Shown here one piece after another: positions 51,737 to 55,492 of a DNA stretch of 55,492 nt. The notes beneath the pieces were generated by a model that was given only the letters and a program-made list of their open reading frames with translations, was not told the origin of the DNA and ran no database searches. Numbering within the stretch: the stretch's first letter is position 1; each line of letters begins with the position of its first letter. Source of the DNA: Bacteroidaceae bacterium (GTDB lineage: Bacteria; Bacteroidota; Bacteroidia; Bacteroidales; Bacteroidaceae). The stretch is from positions 1 through 55,492 of the forward strand of contig JAFZDY010000045.1 of the NCBI GenBank assembly GCA_017560945.1, written 5' to 3'. A program made the translations under genes and the position numbers.

Positions 51737-52032
51737 TATGGATTAGCATATATAGGTATCAGTTGACTTTCCTCTGGCCAATGTGGGAGGAAGAATAGGG
51801 GAAGGGGAGTGCCGCCCACACCTGACCATTCGATGCGTCTGACGTGGTTGAAGTCAGGTGCGCCAAAGGCAAACGAGCGACCATAGAGCAGGATGGCTCT
51901 GCGTCCCTCATCAAGTTTCCATAGACCACCACCAAAGGGACACTCTTCGTCCCATCCCAAAAGTTCACGATGTTGGTAAACACGACCAAACTTCAGGATT
52001 CCGTATTGATTGATAATAAACTTCTGATACAT
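51733..52032 (-). CDS. Hypothetical protein, 99 aa
   Basis: Short protein with many Trp, Tyr and Phe residues and Gly-rich turns (GWDEECPFGGGLW, LLYGRSFAFGAPDF, WSGVGGTPLPLFFLPHW). No signal peptide or catalytic motif. Position in the operon (24 nt after fluC, 4-nt overlap with the YjbR gene) supports it being real. I do not recognise a family. Confidence 0.7.
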   Translation of the reverse strand: MYQKFIINQYGILKFGRVYQHRELLGWDEECPFGGGLWKLDEGRRAILLYGRSFAFGAPDFNHVRRIEWSGVGGTPLPLFFLPHWPEESQLIPIYANPY

Positions 52033-52056
52033 GGTCTGCTATTATTACGTCACTAT

Positions 52057-52428
52057 TTACTTCACTATCCAATAAGCCAAAGCAATCAGTGCAATGCCCA
52101 TTATCAAACTCGTGGCGACATACCCGATGAAACCACCTATATTGCCAGCATGAAGCATTTGTAAACTTTCGTTGGTAAAGGCCGAGAATGTGGTGAATCC
52201 TCCGCATACACCAGTAGTAAGGAGCAAGCACCACGGAGAGTTCGTAGAGCTATATTTACTGAACAGGGCAAATACCACTCCAAAGAGAAAACTTCCAAGA
52301 AGGTTTACGAATAATGTGCCCCATGGGAAACCTTGTCCACACAGGCTTTTCATCAGTGTGGATATGGTATACCTCAATGCCCCACCCACGAAACTTCCTA
52401 AACCTACTATAAATATTGACTTCAACAT
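52057..52428 (-). CDS. crcB: Fluoride channel FluC/CrcB
   Basis: Inner-membrane fluoride exporter working as a dual-topology dimer. About 123 residues with four TM helices. Diagnostic motifs are GSFVGGALRYTIS (pore Arg), NLLGSFLFGV (Asn polar track) and GVCGGFTTFSAF (central Na+-site and Phe-box region). I start at ATG 52428, overlapping the GNAT stop by 7 nt; the longer ORF from 52461 would overlap by 40 nt. No fluoride riboswitch is seen in front of it or at the operon promoter. Confidence 0.92.
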   Translation of the reverse strand: MLKSIFIVGLGSFVGGALRYTISTLMKSLCGQGFPWGTLFVNLLGSFLFGVVFALFSKYSSTNSPWCLLLTTGVCGGFTTFSAFTNESLQMLHAGNIGGFIGYVATSLIMGIALIALAYWIVK

Positions 52429-52895
52429 GATGTGTGTGATTCGTACATAATGTAATGACACTCTTCCATTCCTGATTTTTGATACACACGTTGTGCCGTT
52501 GTGTTGTGTCTGTCCACATAAAGACGTACTTGGGAAATATGCTCATCCTTGGCAAGTTCCAACACTTTCCTATACATTGTTTTATAGATACCGCGTGCGC
52601 GATAGTGGGGAAGGACATACACACTCTGTATCCACCAATACCAACCACAATTCCAATCGCTCCATTCGCGAGTAATCATCAGGCATCCAACGATTTTTTC
52701 ATCTACCTTTGCCACAATGTACCGTCCTTTAGCCTCGTCTTCCAATACGGCCTTTACACCGTTGCTCACACGTTCGTAATTCAATGAAGTCCCTTCTGAC
52801 TCCATTGCCATATCCATCTGGAAACGCGTTATCTCCTCTATATGTGATATGTCTCCAATTCCTATCTCTAAATCCATATCAGTACACTGTTTCAT
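52422..52895 (-). CDS. GNAT family N-acetyltransferase
   Basis: 157-residue acetyl-CoA-dependent acetyltransferase. The CoA-loop region is VYVLPHYRARGIYKTMYRKVLE (about 97-118, Q/RxxGxG/A-type RARGIY), followed by VRLYVDRHNTTAQRVYQKSGMEE (motif B). Substrate unknown. It is the second gene of the operon, 36 nt after the first acetyltransferase gene. Confidence 0.87.
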   Translation of the reverse strand: MKQCTDMDLEIGIGDISHIEEITRFQMDMAMESEGTSLNYERVSNGVKAVLEDEAKGRYIVAKVDEKIVGCLMITREWSDWNCGWYWWIQSVYVLPHYRARGIYKTMYRKVLELAKDEHISQVRLYVDRHNTTAQRVYQKSGMEECHYIMYESHTSC

Positions 52896-52931
52896 TACTA
52901 TAAACTTATGGAAGTATAATAAATGCAGAAG

Positions 52932-53567
52932 CTAAAGAGTCGGATTACCAGGGCGTTGCATCGCATATATTGTGAGATTTCCCAGGGTGTCTGTCTGTTC
53001 CTTAAGTTGGAATGAGAAGTGTTGATACAATGCTACATTCTTAGCTTTCAGAGTTTCGAGATAGCAACTCTCGCCCGAAGCATCAAGATAATCCAGAAGG
53101 GCCTTTATCAGAGGTTTTCCATAGTGCTGTCCTTGTTTGTCGAGGCGCGTAGCAAAGGTCATCAGATAGCCATCGTTAGCGGTTCTGTTTCGTTTTACTA
53201 CCTGTTCTATCTCGATTTCAAAACGTATCAATCGGATAATTCTTCTGATGCCGAACTTGAAAAACATTTTCAGCCCGCCTGCTTTTACATAATCGAGTAA
53301 GCCAGGTTCTTTGCTTTTGGGAGGGATATAGGCCAATACAGAATTGACCTCCTTGCTGTCGGCTATGCAGATGGCATTATCGGGGAGAAGGGCAAGAGAA
53401 ACCTCCCAAAACAGACGCATTATGTCGTGGTCATATTTTCCGTAGCAAATGTACTTGAACATGTCGTATTGACTGAAACCATCAGCAAGCGTGGTGGCAA
53501 AACGTTGTATGTCTTCGTGTTGCATAACGTAACACTCTTTGAAAGCAGGAATAGAATGGATGTTCAT
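52932..53567 (-). CDS. GNAT-like acetyltransferase
   Basis: About 211 residues; a diverged GNAT fold with CoA-site sequence FATRLDKQGQHYGKPLIKALLDYL (about 145-168) and CYLETLKAKNVALYQHFSFQ (about 176-195). Substrate unknown. The start at 53567 (MNIHSIPAFK) is chosen because a TATTTTTG -7 box lies at 53592-53585; the longer start at 53627 would be upstream of it. It leads a run of five tightly packed genes: GNAT-GNAT-crcB-hypothetical-yjbR. Confidence 0.8.
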   Translation of the reverse strand: MNIHSIPAFKECYVMQHEDIQRFATTLADGFSQYDMFKYICYGKYDHDIMRLFWEVSLALLPDNAICIADSKEVNSVLAYIPPKSKEPGLLDYVKAGGLKMFFKFGIRRIIRLIRFEIEIEQVVKRNRTANDGYLMTFATRLDKQGQHYGKPLIKALLDYLDASGESCYLETLKAKNVALYQHFSFQLKEQTDTLGNLTIYAMQRPGNPTL

Positions 53568-53584
53568 TGATGTTTTCTTTTCTG

Positions 53585-53615
53585 CAAAAATAGTAAACTT
53601 CTGCTTAAGAACAAA
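53585..53615 (-). promoter_or_regulatory. Promoter of the GNAT-crcB-yjbR operon
   Basis: Minus-strand TTTG at 53615-53612 and TATTTTTG at 53592-53585, 23 nt apart; short leader of about 10-20 nt. Confidence 0.7.
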
Positions 53616-53812
53616 GATCCTCCACAAAAAACAGCATTTAATAGAAACGTTTTAAAGATATTGAATGAAACATAAGGATACGCTATTAAAGAAAAGTTGC
53701 CATTAAGTGATAGCTTTGCATAGCAGGAGCAAATTCGTAAAATCTAAGTTGTTTTTTCTTTTGGTTAAACATTATTTTTGTTCTTAATGTATCAGACATA
53801 AGAACTTATCAA

Positions 53813-53820
53813 TATCTTTG
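53813..53820 (+). promoter_or_regulatory. Alcohol dehydrogenase gene -7 box
   Basis: TATCTTTG; leader of about 145 nt before 53974. The leader can pair CTACTTAT with ATAAGTAG (about 53859-53901), but no riboswitch class was recognised. Confidence 0.5.
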
Positions 53821-53973
53821 CAGTATAAATCATCGGATACGATAAATAAATACGTAAACTACTTATTGAATTATCGCATAAGATAAGATAGTATAAGTAG
53901 AGACAAGGGAGAACAAACTTGGAGAAGCCTTGAAAGGATTGACTGAAAAACTCATGGCATAAAATAGACAATT

Positions 53974-55005
53974 ATGTTAGCATACACATACATCGAAAAA
54001 GGAAAGTTTGCTTTGGTGGAGAAGCCGAAGCCTACGTTGATAGAACCTACCGATGCCATTGTTCGCGTGACAATGAGCAGTATCTGTTCAAGTGACCTGC
54101 ATATCAAGCACGGAAGTGTACCTCGTGCGGTGCCAGGCATTACCATAGGGCACGAGATGGTGGGAGTGGTAGAAGCCGTGGGCGCGGAAGTAACCCATGT
54201 AAAGCCAGGCGACCGAATAACGGTGAATGTAGAGACGTTTTGCGGAGAGTGTTTCTTCTGTAAGAATGGTTATGTGAACAATTGTACCGACCCGAATGGC
54301 GGTTGGGCATTGGGATGCCGTATCGATGGTGGACAGACCGAATATGTGCGTGTACCCTTAGCCAATCAAGGACTGAACCGTATTCCCGATAGCGTCACCG
54401 ATGAACAGGCATTGTTGGTAGGCGATGTATTGGCCACCGGCTTTTGGGCAGCCCGCATTTCTGAGATAACCGAAGATGATACTGTCTTGATCATTGGCGC
54501 AGGGCCGACTGGTATCTGCACGCTGCTTTGCGTCATGTTGAAGCAACCCAAACGCATCATTGTATGCGAAAAGTCCGAAGAAAGACGTCGCTTTGTGCGT
54601 GAACATTACCCCGATGTATTGCTCACTACTCCCGAAGAGTGCAAGGACTTTGTTCTCCAGCATAGCGACCATGGTGGTGCTGATCGAGTGCTCGAAGTAG
54701 CCGGAGCCGATGACACCTTCCGTTTGGCATGGGAGTGCGCCCGTCCGAATGCCATTGTAACGGTGGTTGCCCTTTATGACCAACCTCAAGTTCTTCCTTT
54801 ACCCGACATGTATGGCAAGAACCTCACTTTTAAGACGGGTGGTGTAGATGGATGCGATTGCGAGGAAGTCCTCCGCCTGATTGAGCAAGGAAAGATCGAC
54901 ACCACTCCGCTCATCACGCATCGTTTCCCATTGAGTGAGATTGAGAAAGCCTATCGTATCTTTGAGAATAAATTGGATGGTGTGATTAAAGTGGCAATAA
55001 CCTAA
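53974..55005 (+). CDS. Zinc-dependent alcohol dehydrogenase (MDR family)
   Basis: 343-residue medium-chain dehydrogenase. Catalytic zinc ligands: C38 (SICSSDLH) and H60-E61 (GHEMVG). The structural-zinc lobe has C90, C93, C96 and C104 (CGECFFCKNGYVNNC). The NAD(P) Rossmann motif is IIGAGPTGICT (about 172-182). Overall it resembles threonine/sorbitol/secondary-alcohol dehydrogenases; substrate not resolved. It has a long 5' leader and a small Cys-rich protein gene 25 nt downstream. Confidence 0.9.
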   Translation: MLAYTYIEKGKFALVEKPKPTLIEPTDAIVRVTMSSICSSDLHIKHGSVPRAVPGITIGHEMVGVVEAVGAEVTHVKPGDRITVNVETFCGECFFCKNGYVNNCTDPNGGWALGCRIDGGQTEYVRVPLANQGLNRIPDSVTDEQALLVGDVLATGFWAARISEITEDDTVLIIGAGPTGICTLLCVMLKQPKRIIVCEKSEERRRFVREHYPDVLLTTPEECKDFVLQHSDHGGADRVLEVAGADDTFRLAWECARPNAIVTVVALYDQPQVLPLPDMYGKNLTFKTGGVDGCDCEEVLRLIEQGKIDTTPLITHRFPLSEIEKAYRIFENKLDGVIKVAIT

Positions 55006-55030
55006 TTTTTAAAAGTATAAATCAATAGTG

Positions 55031-55240
55031 ATGCAACCTCCGAAGATAGAAGATTCTACCAAAGAAGAGCGACAAGCTTTTGTACTTGAAGCATGGAAGT
55101 GTCTGCACGATTGTGAAGCGTGCGGTAAATGTCGCATCCTAAAAGGAAGGGATGCCGAAACGCTATATGCCGATTACATTGAAGGCAATCGAAGTTATAT
55201 GGATATTACGTTGGAGATAAGGAATCGTTCGATGCGATAG
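55031..55240 (+). CDS. Small cysteine-rich protein (69 aa)
   Basis: Contains a Cys cluster C-x3-C-x2-C-x2-C (CLHDCEACGKC) near residues 23-34, followed by RILKGRDAETLYADYIEGNRSYM split over residues 35-57. The cluster could bind an Fe-S cluster or zinc. The start is ATG 55031; a GTG one codon earlier is possible. It follows the alcohol dehydrogenase by 25 nt and is probably co-transcribed. No named family recognised; a redox or metal role is inferred from the cysteines only. Confidence 0.65.
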   Translation: MQPPKIEDSTKEERQAFVLEAWKCLHDCEACGKCRILKGRDAETLYADYIEGNRSYMDITLEIRNRSMR

Positions 55241-55291
55241 CTTTATCGCTTGTTCGTATTGGCAAAGCCAGTCTCTGAGTGGGGTGATGAT

Positions 55292-55492
55292 TTATGCCTT
55301 CTCAAGAGCACGTCTGCCAGCCTCTGTCATCAGTCCTCTATCTTCAAGATCCATGCATCTATGCTTGTTCAACTGAGTCCAATGGCTCTTAGGACGGCGA
55401 GGAGACAATCTTTGCGCAAGTCTCCCGTCTGGGAGTCTCTTCAGTGTACTGTCTATCCATCCGAAGCAAAGCGCCTCCTCAACAACCTCAAT
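55292..55492 (-). CDS. YdeI/OmpD-associated family protein (C-terminal part, cut by window end)
   Basis: The minus strand from the window edge reads open for 66 codons to a TAA at 55294-55292. The translation includes EALCFGWIDSTLKRL, RLSPRRPKSHWTQLNKHR and DRGLMTEAGRRALEKA. This is the conserved C-terminal half of YdeI/DUF1905-type (bacteriocin-protection) proteins. The N-terminus lies beyond 55492. It converges with the small Cys-rich gene. Function in Bacteroidales unknown. Confidence 0.85.
   Translation of the reverse strand: MEVVEEALCFGWIDSTLKRLPDGRLAQRLSPRRPKSHWTQLNKHRCMDLEDRGLMTEAGRRALEKA

Noticed and set aside
52422-52470. Fluoride riboswitch ahead of crcB
   Set aside because: The crcB start overlaps the GNAT stop; there is no untranslated leader there, and the operon leader is too short.

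Overview
The window looks like chromosomal DNA from a Bacteroidales bacterium (Bacteroidaceae/Prevotellaceae range). This rests on three things: many genes carry a TAnnTTTG -7 box, the Bacteroidetes sigma-factor signature; Shine-Dalgarno sequences are nearly absent; and the gene set fits the order (DUF4831 protein, class II RNR with a C-terminal zinc ribbon, a TopA without Cys4 fingers, OMP_b-brl-type outer-membrane protein, RND efflux, GH43 and GH31 enzymes). I see no rRNA, tRNA, IS element, prophage or CRISPR array. Most of the window is ordinary core genome with a few accessory inserts.

Layout. 0-5 kb: bcp, a secreted GH43 glycosidase, a long intergenic stretch holding a 22-nt-period array of ATGGCCAT palindromes, cvfB, a candidate terminator-ended sRNA, and a YgjP-like metalloprotease. 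5-9 kb: a topA-aroK-argB run. 9-17 kb: an argE-like / aldo-keto reductase / GH31 run and a secreted lamin-tail CotH protein. 17-30 kb is a block with clearly more C/G-ending codons: class II RNR, then a four-gene operon (orphan NMT1-type periplasmic binding protein, Cache-HAMP-SpoIIE phosphatase, RsbW/SpoIIAB-like ATPase, VanX-like lipoprotein dipeptidase), then an RND tripartite efflux operon. Mosaic intergenic repeats flank the four-gene operon on both sides. 30-41 kb: aroB, a large outer-membrane barrel protein with a long leader, DUF4831, nnr, adk, obgE, pgeF and a small basic protein. 41-49 kb: SLC13/RCK transporter, acyl-CoA ligase, nitroreductase, an AAA ATPase + DUF4435 (TOPRIM-like) pair resembling PARIS AriA/AriB, rplS and panE. 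49-55 kb: an SDR-CAT pair, a second 22-nt-period palindrome array (core CTTAAG), a five-gene operon with two acetyltransferases, fluoride channel and YjbR protein, a zinc alcohol dehydrogenase, a small Cys4 protein and the end of a YdeI-family gene.

Most worth a second look: (1) the SBP / SpoIIE / RsbW-like / VanX operon, which reads as a periplasmic-ligand-sensing partner-switching module lacking a local STAS partner or sigma factor, with a perfect AGGAGGTGA at the SBP/phosphatase junction in a genome that rarely uses Shine-Dalgarno; (2) two unrelated-sequence but same-period (about 22 nt, five units) palindrome arrays; (3) the compact AAA-DUF4435 pair; (4) the free-standing sRNA candidate at 4223-4286. 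Several start sites were moved inward because a -7 box overlaps or lies downstream of the longest possible start (aroB, SDR, GNAT at 53567), or because conserved family N-termini begin there.
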